From Tritrichomonas musculus (taxonomy: Eukaryota; Parabasalia; Tritrichomonadida; Tritrichomonadidae), in the NCBI GenBank assembly GCA_039105265.1, contig JAPFFF010000028.1:124001-188000 (forward strand): 64,000 nt of DNA, in the 5' to 3' direction. The notes below the pieces were generated by a model. That model worked only from the letters and a program-made list of their open reading frames with translations, was not told the origin of the DNA and did not search any database. A program made the translations under genes and the position numbers. Below, in pieces: positions 18,766 through 27,966 of the stretch; position 1 is the stretch's first letter; each line of letters starts with the position of its first letter.

Positions 18766-21087
18766 TTATATTTCATTGTCAATTTTGAAATAATCCATAT
18801 CTTGTGAGCAATTTTTAAAAGCTTCTGGATGAATTTTTGATTCTGCCTTTAATGAAATACTTTTTAATTTCCTACACTGGTTGAATGCTTTTCTCAATAT
18901 TTGATATTCTTCAGCATTTATTACAACTTTTTCTAAATTCGAGCATCCCTCGAATGCCTTTTGATCTATCATTGTCAGAGACTTTGGAAAGATGATTTCA
19001 ATTAGACCAGTGCAATTTTTGAAAGATCCAATGCCAAATTCAGATATGCAAATTGGAAACTTTGAAATTTTTATTGATTGGCAATTTTTGAAAGAATTCG
19101 CTCCAATTGATTTGAGATTCGATGGAAGCTCGTCAATTTCAAGTTGAATGCAATTTTCGAAGGCACTTTCTTCAATGATTTCGACAGAATTATCAAGTTT
19201 TATTTTCTTCAAGTTTTGACAATTTAAGAAAAGAGATTTGCTTATTTTTGTGATGCCGTCTGGAAGTGTCACAGATTTAAGATTTTTGCAATCTTGGAAA
19301 CAATTCTGACCAATGTTTTTGTCACTTTTAGATGGGAAGTCAAATTGTTCCAGCATTTCATCTCCTTTGAAAACTTGGGATTTCAGAATGAATGAATCGT
19401 TTCCAAACAAGTTTGGGTTGTCAAAAGTGACTTTATTTAGCTCTTTGCAATCCTCAAAGCAGGAATCATCAACCTCAAGTTTAGAATTTTCACTTACAAT
19501 GAAATCAACGTTTTTAAGATGAGGACAGCCAAAGAAAGCAGACTTCTCAATTTTGGAATTTGAAGAGACATAAATTTTGACATTCTCGAGATTTGTGCAT
19601 GATGAGAAAGTCGATTCTTTTATTGTTTGTATTTTGATTGCAACGTTTTTCAATTCCTTGCATTTGTAGAAGCATTTCGAGTCAATAACAAGACTTTCAA
19701 GTGATGCTGGCTCGTTTATTTCAGTATTCAAGTCATCATTTGAATAAATGCAAATTGCACCAGGGATTTTGAAAGCTTGCAAACTATCACATTTTTCAAA
19801 AGCTCCAATACCAATATACTTAATAGTGCTAGGTATTTCTATTGTTGTCAACGATTTGCATCCGGCAAATGCTTTTTCATTGATCCTCTCCAATCCTTTT
19901 GGAAACTTAACTCTATTCAATTTTTTACAGTTTTCAAATGTGTATTCATTGATTACTTTTAGGCTATCAGGCAAAGTTATGGATTCGAGTCTGGAGCAGC
20001 CCGAAAAAGCGCTGATTCCTATTTTTTCTAAATTGTTGCATTTAAATATAACGGTTTCCAGTTTTCTGCATTGATAAAAAGATGTTTTTCCTATCTCTTT
20101 GACATTTAATGGAATCACGGCTTTTTTAACATCTGAATCATGTAATAAGTTGTCGTTGATTATTTCTGTGTTTTCTTCAAATTCAACTACTTGATAGAAT
20201 TTTTCAGATATTAAATAATAACTCCTTAATGTTTTAAAAATAGATTCGTCCCGCTTTTTAATATCTTCTGATAACACTTCTTTTTGAAGGAGAATTTTAA
20301 TACTTACAAATATGAGTTTTTTGATATCTTCAAAAAATTCAAAGTATTGAATGGCGCATTTTACCATATCATTGCAGATATTTGGCGAAAGGTAATCGAA
20401 TGAAAAACTTGGAAGATTCATTATTTCTTTCAAATTCTTATATGGAATACTTGATAAGTTTTTATAAATGATTAAACAATCCATTTCGTCTTTTGATAGC
20501 TTGGAAAGATAATAATTTTTCATAAAATCTAATTCTTCTTCATTCATTGAAGTAATATTATAAATTAATGTATAAAAATCTTGAATTCGTAAGTCACACT
20601 GATAGTTTTTTTCAGATACCAAATTGTTGAAAAATAATCTTTTTTCGACATCTGTCATCTCCGCTATGGATTTATCCAAATTGACAACTTTTTCATCAAA
20701 AACAGGATTTTCTTTGTTTTCACAAGGTTTAACTTCAATTTTTTCAGAACTGGTTGATTCATGGCTATGATGATGCTTATGTTCTGCCTTAGAATGCCTT
20801 CTCTTTTTGTTTTTGCGAATTAATTCATTGAGTTGACAATTTAGATTTTCTTTTTCAGAAGAAAGATTTTCGATAATTTTTAGTTTTCTGTCTATTTCTT
20901 CTCTTAATAGCTTATTATCATTTGCTAATTCTTCGTTGTTTTTACTTAATTCTTCTATCTTTTGCTGTTTCGAATTTAATTCATTTTTTAATTTATTGAT
21001 TTCTTCATCTTTATCTTCTATTTTGGGATTGCTTTCATCTGGTAAGTTTGATATTGGTGCCTCTATTTCTTGAGTGTCTCCATTCAT
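18766..21087 (-). CDS. Coiled-coil LRR_5 (BspA-like) protein, 773 residues
   Basis: From Met MNGDTQEIEAP (an upstream in-frame Met at 21135 would add 16 residues). Residues about 20-105 form a coiled coil (NKLKNELNSKQQKIEEL...), followed by KNKKRRHSKAEHKHHHSHE, basic and His-rich, and a helical region to about 290. The rest is a series of BspA-type leucine-rich repeats (LRR_5) with the pattern F-x-x-C-x-x-L-x-x-(V/I)-x-(L/F)-P. No signal peptide and no membrane span, so it is cytoplasmic, unlike the secreted BspA protein at 46669. Trichomonads carry many such proteins, probably protein-binding scaffolds. TTCATTTC-type initiator-like sequence lies just upstream. Intact. Confidence 0.88.
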   Translation of the reverse strand: MNGDTQEIEAPISNLPDESNPKIEDKDEEINKLKNELNSKQQKIEELSKNNEELANDNKLLREEIDRKLKIIENLSSEKENLNCQLNELIRKNKKRRHSKAEHKHHHSHESTSSEKIEVKPCENKENPVFDEKVVNLDKSIAEMTDVEKRLFFNNLVSEKNYQCDLRIQDFYTLIYNITSMNEEELDFMKNYYLSKLSKDEMDCLIIYKNLSSIPYKNLKEIMNLPSFSFDYLSPNICNDMVKCAIQYFEFFEDIKKLIFVSIKILLQKEVLSEDIKKRDESIFKTLRSYYLISEKFYQVVEFEENTEIINDNLLHDSDVKKAVIPLNVKEIGKTSFYQCRKLETVIFKCNNLEKIGISAFSGCSRLESITLPDSLKVINEYTFENCKKLNRVKFPKGLERINEKAFAGCKSLTTIEIPSTIKYIGIGAFEKCDSLQAFKIPGAICIYSNDDLNTEINEPASLESLVIDSKCFYKCKELKNVAIKIQTIKESTFSSCTNLENVKIYVSSNSKIEKSAFFGCPHLKNVDFIVSENSKLEVDDSCFEDCKELNKVTFDNPNLFGNDSFILKSQVFKGDEMLEQFDFPSKSDKNIGQNCFQDCKNLKSVTLPDGITKISKSLFLNCQNLKKIKLDNSVEIIEESAFENCIQLEIDELPSNLKSIGANSFKNCQSIKISKFPICISEFGIGSFKNCTGLIEIIFPKSLTMIDQKAFEGCSNLEKVVINAEEYQILRKAFNQCRKLKSISLKAESKIHPEAFKNCSQDMDYFKIDNEI

Positions 21088-21450
21088 CTTGATGAAGTAA
21101 AAAATGAAATGAATTTTTAAAATTTTATGTGACATATTTTATATTTTTGTGTTTTATTAAAATAATTGTAAAAGGGAAATAAATATTTTAATAAATTTTT
21201 TCTAAAAGTTATAAACTATAATTCTAATTTTGAGATAACAATATTGAAAGTAAATTTTGATAATTAATAATTATAATCAGTAAATAGTATATTTTTGGCT
21301 TTTAAACAAGTTTATTCTCAGTTTTTTTATTCAATAATAGCAGTATACAATTGTATTTATTAAATTTTTAGTGGAGTAAGTTTTTTTCTCAAATTTGAGA
21401 AGAACACTGAAAATTTTTTCCATTGAATGAGTGGAAAAAAAAATAAATGT
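21088..21450. other. Spacer between LRR gene and Maverick B
   Basis: AT-rich, no ORF; probably contains the promoter of the leftward LRR gene. Confidence 0.6.
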
Positions 21451-21455
21451 CTTAT

Positions 21456-21795
21456 AGTAGTATGATAAAAAGGGTGATTTCGGACCGAAGTCCTCACTCC
21501 CCCTTTTTAATGTCGTCCGCCTAGCGCAAGTACAACTGTTAAACCTTCGATACAATTCTTATATCTTTCTCCAATATTATCTTCAATAGGCGTGATTTCT
21601 CAAAAACAATGCTCAGGACCGTTTTCAAAATCAAAATTAACGTCATTGTAAACTTTTTTGATGATCGCCATTTTATCGAATTACATATGTGGGATAAATT
21701 TATGGACTTGTGCGGGGTTTTCATTAGTGTTTTCATATGTAATTAAAGGTAGGTGATTTCGGACCCTGTATTGCGCATAAAAATAATTCTCATTT
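21456..21795 (+). repeat. Left terminal inverted repeat of Maverick B
   Basis: 340 bp. A foldable palindrome lies at 21467-21508 (AAAAAGGG pairing with CCCTTTTT, then TTCGG-A-CCGAA at its tip). The 14-mer GGTGATTTCGGACC occurs near both edges of the TIR, 21473-21486 and 21752-21765, in the same orientation. ORFs inside are mirrored in the other TIR and are not considered genes. Confidence 0.95.
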
Positions 21796-21838
21796 TAAAA
21801 TTTTCATTTATTATTTTCATTAATTTTCAAAATTTTTG

Positions 21839-21914
21839 TTCCACTTTTTGAATTTAAATTTTTGCTCCACTTTTTGAATTTAAATTTTGTTTCCACTTTT
21901 TGAATTTAAATTTT
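21839..21914. repeat. Three tandem copies of a 25-27-bp unit
   Basis: Units of the type TCCACTTTTTGAATTTAAAT, directly inside the left TIR and before the G-rich minisatellite. Confidence 0.8.
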
Positions 21915-21992
21915 GATTGAGGTGGGATTGAGGTGGGATCGAGGTGGGATCGAGGTGGGATCGAGGTGGGATCGAGGTGGGATCGAGGTGGG
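21915..21992. repeat. G-rich 11-bp minisatellite, seven units
   Basis: Seven copies of GAT(T/C)GAGGTGG followed by GGTGGAAGTGG. It lies in the 519-bp leader between TIR and polymerase gene. Strong strand asymmetry (G on the plus strand). Could form G-quadruplexes or bind proteins; no evidence for either. Confidence 0.85.
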
Positions 21993-22314
21993 GTGGAAGT
22001 GGAAAATTTTCATCAAAATTGAACTGAATTAATGAAAATAATTTATGTAGTAATTGAGAGATAAAATTTTATTGATTTTCCATTAATATTTCACAAGTTT
22101 ATGGTTATAATTTATGAAAAGCATTAATAATAAAAAATGTCGGACTTTCTATTTTTCGAACCTCATAACTTTTCCACTCACGAATTACCATTAAGTTATG
22201 GGTCCAATCGAGAATATTTTTAGATGGTTTTTGTTTGTGACTAAATTCTGAATTCCATTTATTAATCATAATTTTTTGTTTCTTTATTTTTTTATCAAAC
22301 ATAAAACAACGCAA

Positions 22315-25300
22315 ATGACAAAACTAGAAGATACACCAACACCAAAATTATATGAACTCCTGAGCCTGATTGTAAATGAAGAGATCACAGAAGAAGATGA
22401 CTTTTTTGTTAACAAGAACGATCTCATAGAAACTATTGCATATGAAATTTGTGATCATGGTTACGATGGTGACAACATTTATGAAGCTATGTTCTGGTTC
22501 ATGAAAGGTATAGAGCAAAATGAAAAAGCAAAAGTAACAAACCAAAAAGAAGAAGTGCCCGCGAAAGATGAAATTCCCCAAGCGCCACCTCCAAAAGATA
22601 TACCACGATACATTGACAATAATGATAACTACTTTTTGAAGAACTTGAAGAACAACATATGGAGGAATACCACGAAAGATGATTCATTTGTTAAGATCAC
22701 TTATAACGATTTCATCAAGCTCAAAGACGAACAAGAAAAAATAGTGGACGCGATTATGAAGAAACTTTATGATTCACCAGAGGAGTGGCACATCAATTTC
22801 GAACAACTTACGAACCGCGGTAGAGATTTACTATTTCCTGCTCTTCATAATTTCTTCAACACTATTGTCAAGAACTTCTCTGTCACAAATCAATACAAAC
22901 TCAGATTCAAAGTTAATAATGAATGGCGGACTTTACCTTTGACACCAGAAGCTTTTAACAAACTAATGGAAAACTTTACTAAGAAGCACTTTATATTTGA
23001 CATGGATGATGTAAAACCTGAGTACTTTTATGAGAAAGGTAGCATGGAACTCCCAGAATGGTCTCTCTTTTCTCAACTCATCTTCAGTAAAACCAAAAAT
23101 GTAAAAAGTAATACTGATCGTGGTGGTTCTTTCTTTCAATTCTTAGTCAAAGATAGCTGCCCACAAGAGATAGTAAAATACCTGACTCGCCTACAAATTT
23201 TCGACACTCTTGCTAACAACAAAGGTAAACAACGAAAAGAACTCGATGACTGCTGCTTCATATATGCTCTTCAACAAACAGGGTGCTATGATGATGAAAC
23301 ACTTAATCAAATGCGACTAAGAATCAACAACAGATATCTCTCCAATTCTGCTATCAACAATCTATGTCAAGAATTTAAGATCCACATCAGTGTTTCATTC
23401 ATTAATGAAGATGCGAATTCCAAAAACAAGAAGAAATCAATAGGGAAGAATTCATACATAGGAGTCGAGAAAGCAGAACCAAATCGTACTCACAAATTCA
23501 ACATTTACGAGAAACACTACTTTATTGAAGAGCTGACACCATTTTCTACATACTACATTTCTCATCTCGCAGAGCTTTCACCGGACAAGGCTAACATGGA
23601 GTACAACAGCAATCATTGGAGGAAGGCAAGACATTTCATTAGTTCTTCCAATTTAGTGAGGGCATTGATGAAGAACAATTATTTTCGTCCATTAAATTTC
23701 GGAGACGGTTGTATTCTCAAAACTATTTTCAATAATGATATCAAGAAGGATGTCACAGGAATTAATCTTGATTATGACGAACAATCCTGCACACAACTTA
23801 TTAAACCAAAAACAATGAAGAAGAAGACAATTGAAATCAATGATAAAAAGAGTTATTGGTACTGCGATTCTGAGGCTGACACTTCTGGAGACATTCATCG
23901 TCCATACATGTTCGTTCTTCAGTCCAAAGATGGCACAATAACAAAAACATTTAAAGGAGAAAATTGTAGTGTTTCATTTCTGGATTTCCTTCCTGATTTC
24001 TCTGTAGTGTACTTTCACAATCTTGCTTACGACATTAGATTTCTTTGTTCATATGGCATAAGGAAGTCTGTCATTAAAGGAAACAAATTTATGAAAGGCA
24101 CAATTGTCTACAAATCTAAAACACTCTATTTCCGTGACACACTTCCTATTCTCTCATGTAAGTTATCACAATTACCATCAATGTTTAATCTCGATAGTGG
24201 ACAGAAAGAAGTTTTCCCCTACAAATATTACACCATGGAGAGACTCAAGAAGAATGTTGGCGTGATTAATGAAGCAGGAGAAAATGAAGATAAGAGATGG
24301 ACCGAAGAAACAAAACAACAATTCCGCCACAACTTAGACATTATTGGCTGTCGTCTCTCTGATACCACATTTGACATGTACAAGTATGCAGAATTCTATT
24401 GCACCCAAGACGTGAACATTTTACGACAAGGCTTTAATAAATTCAGAGATGGTTTCATTAAAGATTTCAATATAGATCCTTTCAACTTTGTCTCCATTTC
24501 TTCTCTCGCTAATGAAGTTTTCAATCAGAGAGTCTATTATGATCACGACTTATATAAATTAGGTGGTGTCCCTCGTTACTTTTGTTCACATGCTATTTAC
24601 GGTGGGAGATGCATGACTGCTTACAACAAGAAATGGCACACACAAAAGAAGTTATGCGATTTCGATGCAGTATCTTTGTATCCGTCTGCTATGGCACGCT
24701 TATATACCGTAAGTGGCACTCCTAAAGTTATTGAAAAAGAGAATCTCAATATGGAATTCCTCTCTAAGCAAAGTGCTTATGTTGTCGAAATTGAGGTCAC
24801 AAAAGTAAACAAACATTACCCTTTCCCATTGTTAGTTCGCAAAGTTAATGGACTGAACTTAAATGATGACAGAATAGGGAATGGAGAGCCCGTGAAGATG
24901 ATCGTTGATAATATTTACCTTGAAGATCTCATTAATTTCCAGAAGATAGAGTTTACATTACTGAGAGGATACTACTGGGACGGTAAGAAAGATTACACAA
25001 TTCAAAAAATCATTAGAGAAATCTTCAATAAGAGACTCGAATACAAGAAGCAAAAAAATCCATTGCAGAACTTATACAAACTTATCATGAACAGCTGCTA
25101 TGGTAAAACTATTGAGAGGCCCACAGATAAAGAGTTCAAGTATTTGTATGAGGGAGATGAATTAGAGAAGTATTGGAAGAAGAATTACATGAAGATCAAA
25201 GAAGATGTCCAACTTCATAACTCAAAACTACATGCATTAAAAGTACTCAAGCCTATAGACGATCATTTTAATTTCTCATTACTAGGCATACAAGTTCTAT

Positions 25301-25818
25301 CCATGAGTAAGAGAATCATGAATGAAGTTATGTGTCTGGCCCACGATATAGGATGTCACATATACTACCAAGATACAGATAGCATGCACATAGAACTCAA
25401 CGATTTACCCAAACTTGAGAAAGCCTATAAAGAAATGTACGGAAGAGAACTCATAGGTAGTGATTTAGGACAATTCCATAGTGATTTCCCAACAATTAAC
25501 AACCACAATGAAATGCCTGTTGCTATTGAAAGTTATTTCCTCATGAAGAAAATGTATATCGACAAGCTCATGGACTCTACAGGTGATATAGATTTTATGA
25601 TTCGTGGTAAAGGTCTAACATTAAATTCTATCAAACATGCGGCAAAACAATTTGGTGGCGATTATATGAAACTTTACGAGCATCTCTACAATGGAAACTC
25701 AATTACGTTTGATCTTACTCAAGGACAGCCATGTTTCAAGTTCAATTCAAATATGACTATCTCTACACTTACGAAATTCAAAAGAAAGATCAAAACAACT
25801 TATGAAGAAGGACCATGA
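22315..25818 (+). CDS. Protein-primed family B DNA polymerase, 1167 residues
   Basis: Replicates the element. Exonuclease motifs: ExoI DSEAD (about 517), ExoII HNLAYD (about 568), ExoIII YCTQD (about 695). Polymerase motifs: A, DFDAVSLYPSAM (about 782-793); B, KLIMNSCYGK (about 922); C, YQDTDS (about 1017). These are the hallmarks of the protein-primed Polinton polymerase. I chose the Met at 22315 (MTKLEDTPTP) over 22276, whose extra residues look like leader sequence. The N-terminal 480 residues precede the exonuclease and contain DDCCFIYAL (311-319) and KHYFIEE (His about 401), resembling the DGxC...HY signature of OTU cysteine proteases; if real, this would be a fused protease. Confidence 0.96.
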   Translation: MTKLEDTPTPKLYELLSLIVNEEITEEDDFFVNKNDLIETIAYEICDHGYDGDNIYEAMFWFMKGIEQNEKAKVTNQKEEVPAKDEIPQAPPPKDIPRYIDNNDNYFLKNLKNNIWRNTTKDDSFVKITYNDFIKLKDEQEKIVDAIMKKLYDSPEEWHINFEQLTNRGRDLLFPALHNFFNTIVKNFSVTNQYKLRFKVNNEWRTLPLTPEAFNKLMENFTKKHFIFDMDDVKPEYFYEKGSMELPEWSLFSQLIFSKTKNVKSNTDRGGSFFQFLVKDSCPQEIVKYLTRLQIFDTLANNKGKQRKELDDCCFIYALQQTGCYDDETLNQMRLRINNRYLSNSAINNLCQEFKIHISVSFINEDANSKNKKKSIGKNSYIGVEKAEPNRTHKFNIYEKHYFIEELTPFSTYYISHLAELSPDKANMEYNSNHWRKARHFISSSNLVRALMKNNYFRPLNFGDGCILKTIFNNDIKKDVTGINLDYDEQSCTQLIKPKTMKKKTIEINDKKSYWYCDSEADTSGDIHRPYMFVLQSKDGTITKTFKGENCSVSFLDFLPDFSVVYFHNLAYDIRFLCSYGIRKSVIKGNKFMKGTIVYKSKTLYFRDTLPILSCKLSQLPSMFNLDSGQKEVFPYKYYTMERLKKNVGVINEAGENEDKRWTEETKQQFRHNLDIIGCRLSDTTFDMYKYAEFYCTQDVNILRQGFNKFRDGFIKDFNIDPFNFVSISSLANEVFNQRVYYDHDLYKLGGVPRYFCSHAIYGGRCMTAYNKKWHTQKKLCDFDAVSLYPSAMARLYTVSGTPKVIEKENLNMEFLSKQSAYVVEIEVTKVNKHYPFPLLVRKVNGLNLNDDRIGNGEPVKMIVDNIYLEDLINFQKIEFTLLRGYYWDGKKDYTIQKIIREIFNKRLEYKKQKNPLQNLYKLIMNSCYGKTIERPTDKEFKYLYEGDELEKYWKKNYMKIKEDVQLHNSKLHALKVLKPIDDHFNFSLLGIQVLSMSKRIMNEVMCLAHDIGCHIYYQDTDSMHIELNDLPKLEKAYKEMYGRELIGSDLGQFHSDFPTINNHNEMPVAIESYFLMKKMYIDKLMDSTGDIDFMIRGKGLTLNSIKHAAKQFGGDYMKLYEHLYNGNSITFDLTQGQPCFKFNSNMTISTLTKFKRKIKTTYEEGP

Positions 25819-25901
25819 ATGAGCATCACAAAAAAAGTTCATCATATTTTTCTTTTCATAATTGGTGCGATCCATAATTGGGGCAGGGGAGAGCAATGTT
25901 T

Positions 25902-27032
25902 TTAACCATACATCTTCTTTAATCTATATCTCGGTACTACTTGCTCATTATTTTTATCATCTCTCACTCTATACAAACCATCTTCATAACCAACTACAAA
26001 ATGTTCTCCAGGCTGTATAACCCTTCTTCTTTTCATCATTGTATCTTTAGGATTGTAGACCTTTACATTAGTCCCATTTTCTAATTTCCAATCTTTTCTG
26101 TTCATAATTTCATAGTTCTCTTGTACGATCTTCCTTACTATGAATTCTTCAAGATCCGCATCATCTTGCACCATCTTTGGAGTTACATCAAATCCTGCAT
26201 ACTTAGATAGAGTTTTGTGTGGGCTATTGTTGTACTGCCAAACTATTTCACTCATAATGTTCGGCGTAATTCTTTCTACTTTCATTAAGTAAGCCATATC
26301 ACGAATAGTACGTATAACTCTATCTATGATTCCCAATGATGAATGCAAAGGTTCTGTATGCCCTCCCACTTTTTGTCTTCTCACTTTTTCAAACTTAATT
26401 CTTTGTGGAAAATCATGGTAAACATTGATAGCCTCCTCAGAGAAGAAAGCTTTTTCTGCATCCCCTATTAACTTTTCCACATATAGATTATCAAAGTCTA
26501 CCATATCACCAAGAGCATTGATAAATACCTGCGCTGATTTGATTTCCCTAGTTATGACTCTATTACCGTTATTCACTGCTACATTCACAGGTCTAGCAAA
26601 TAAGTAACGAGTATTAATGTTGATAGCAATAAGGTACACAATATCCTGAGTCTGCATCAAGTCTATCAAGTATGTATATCTACTAGTGACAGAGTGCAGC
26701 TGAAACTTTTTGATGTTCTCCTTTAATGGAAAATTATTACTGTGGATCTCTTCTGTGTTCTTCCTAAGTCTACTCTCTAATTCTTGTAACCTTGCTACCT
26801 TATTTTTGGACTTGAATCCTATGAGGTTATTAATTGGTGGCTCCACTAATAAATCACCATATTTTCTGATATACCTTTTCTCATATTCTTTATACCAATT
26901 ATCTAGCTTCCTCTTTGTGGGCCTAAAGTTTTGCATAAGTAAGTTAAATTCGTTGTAGGTGAGCTTTTTAGGGTTTTCATTTACGAGCTGCTCTATTCTC
27001 ACACCTTCAAATGCTGACGAAAACACATTCAT
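25902..27032 (-). CDS. Retroviral-type (Polinton) integrase, 376 residues
   Basis: Catalyses insertion of the element. RNase-H-fold core: first Asp in YTYLIDLMQ (about 124), second in LIGDAEKAF (about 194), third acidic residue in LGIIDRVIRTIRD about 46 residues later. The third position reads Asp where most retroviral integrases have Glu, giving D-D-D. The C-terminus (about 315-376) is a small beta domain (NVKVYNP...HFVVGYEDGLYRVRD) of SH3/chromodomain-like type, likely DNA- or chromatin-binding. Start at the second Met (MNVFSSAF); the longer ORF from 27074 would overlap the divergent small gene. Convergent with the polymerase gene. Confidence 0.94.
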   Translation of the reverse strand: MNVFSSAFEGVRIEQLVNENPKKLTYNEFNLLMQNFRPTKRKLDNWYKEYEKRYIRKYGDLLVEPPINNLIGFKSKNKVARLQELESRLRKNTEEIHSNNFPLKENIKKFQLHSVTSRYTYLIDLMQTQDIVYLIAININTRYLFARPVNVAVNNGNRVITREIKSAQVFINALGDMVDFDNLYVEKLIGDAEKAFFSEEAINVYHDFPQRIKFEKVRRQKVGGHTEPLHSSLGIIDRVIRTIRDMAYLMKVERITPNIMSEIVWQYNNSPHKTLSKYAGFDVTPKMVQDDADLEEFIVRKIVQENYEIMNRKDWKLENGTNVKVYNPKDTMMKRRRVIQPGEHFVVGYEDGLYRVRDDKNNEQVVPRYRLKKMYG

Positions 27033-27052
27033 ACTTTTTATTTCAACTAAAA

Positions 27053-27315
27053 ATGTCAATGACGTTACAGCCACGCTCAGGACAAGCCTTCGCGAGTCTT
27101 CCCCACTCCGAAGACCACATCAGAGAAGTACATTTGCAACTCAAACATTAAAACAGATCAACAGTAGACTTCAATATTACAGACGAGTTCTTAATACACC
27201 TATGCCCGAAGATGAGAAAGGAATTATGAAAAGACAGAAATTACAAGCCAAATATGAGAGAGATATGAGAGTTAGAAGATTATTAAACCGAGCAATTTCT
27301 AATTATTATTCATGA
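27053..27315 (+). pseudogene. Small basic protein gene, probably frame-disrupted
   Basis: A start codon at 27053 opens a frame (MSMTLQPRSGQAF...) that stops after 32 codons. The adjacent frame, ending at 27315, encodes a convincing basic helical segment (LKQINSRLQYYRRVLN...KYERDMRVRRLLNRA). The two halves are separated by a CpG-rich hairpin-forming stretch (27084-27118; CTTCG-C-GAGT pairing with ACTC-CGAAG) that looks like an insert. The small protein may be a DNA-binding or virion core peptide; in this copy it seems broken. Alternatively the 118-codon frame from 26959 overlapping the integrase is used. Confidence 0.45.
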
Positions 27316-27342
27316 GCATTTTTGTTTCTTGTTGGTTATTAA

Positions 27343-27909
27343 ATGTCTAACACTCTTCGCCAAGCTAGAATTTTATCAAGTGAGAATGACGCTAGTGTAA
27401 AACAAGAGCAGAACACAAATGTTAACATAAAAATAACTCCTAACAAAAGTACCCAACCTCCTAATCCACCACAAGTTACATATCCTCAAGTGTCTCCAGT
27501 AAATTTTACTTCACAGACGACACCATCAGCATTTCCATCAGTACAAGCAACAAGCAGAGGTATAGCAGATTTGGGCACTGAACTTGATTCACTTGAGAAG
27601 AAAAACAAATTTCTAGAAATGCTGGTTGCCATGTATGAAACAAATCCTCTGAAAATCAATAGTTATGTAGTTTGTGATAGTAAATTGCTGATGAACATGA
27701 TTAAACTTTTAACAGATGCCGACAAAATAGAGTTAGTATTAGATGAGTCAGATGTTGGGTGTGGGTGTAGCGGTGCCAATAGTAAGTTCATCAAGATCGA
27801 CAAAATTCTGGTATACAAAAATAACAAAGCTGAAGATCTAAAGTATGGTTATAACGAAATCTATACTCAATTTATAAGATATGGTGTGAGCTTGAAGATT
27901 GTAGTGTAA
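27343..27909 (+). CDS. Conserved Maverick protein with CGC motif, 188 residues
   Basis: Full-length counterpart of the truncated gene at the left edge of the window. Residues 1-75 are low-complexity and rich in Pro, Gln, Ser and Thr (disordered), residues 80-105 form a short coiled coil (ELDSLEKKNKFLEMLVAMYE), and 115-188 form the conserved domain with VGCGCS and a hydrophobic C-terminus. No family recognised. It follows the small basic gene by 28 bp on the same strand. Confidence 0.8.
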   Translation: MSNTLRQARILSSENDASVKQEQNTNVNIKITPNKSTQPPNPPQVTYPQVSPVNFTSQTTPSAFPSVQATSRGIADLGTELDSLEKKNKFLEMLVAMYETNPLKINSYVVCDSKLLMNMIKLLTDADKIELVLDESDVGCGCSGANSKFIKIDKILVYKNNKAEDLKYGYNEIYTQFIRYGVSLKIVV

Positions 27910-27966
27910 GCAATGATAGCTAAATGATAGAAACCATAAATGATAGCAACCATGAATGAATGCCTC

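Noticed and set aside
21450-21457. 6-bp target duplication for Maverick B
   Set aside because: The six flanking bases differ (TCTTAT against CTTATT); only the 5-bp CTTAT fits with symmetric termini.
21539-21736. 65-codon ORF inside the left TIR, mirrored at 37469-37666
   Set aside because: Identity of the two copies follows from the TIR; no protein features, no conserved partner in Maverick A.
25996-26960. Plus-strand ORFs across the integrase
   Set aside because: Shadows of the integrase gene without protein character.
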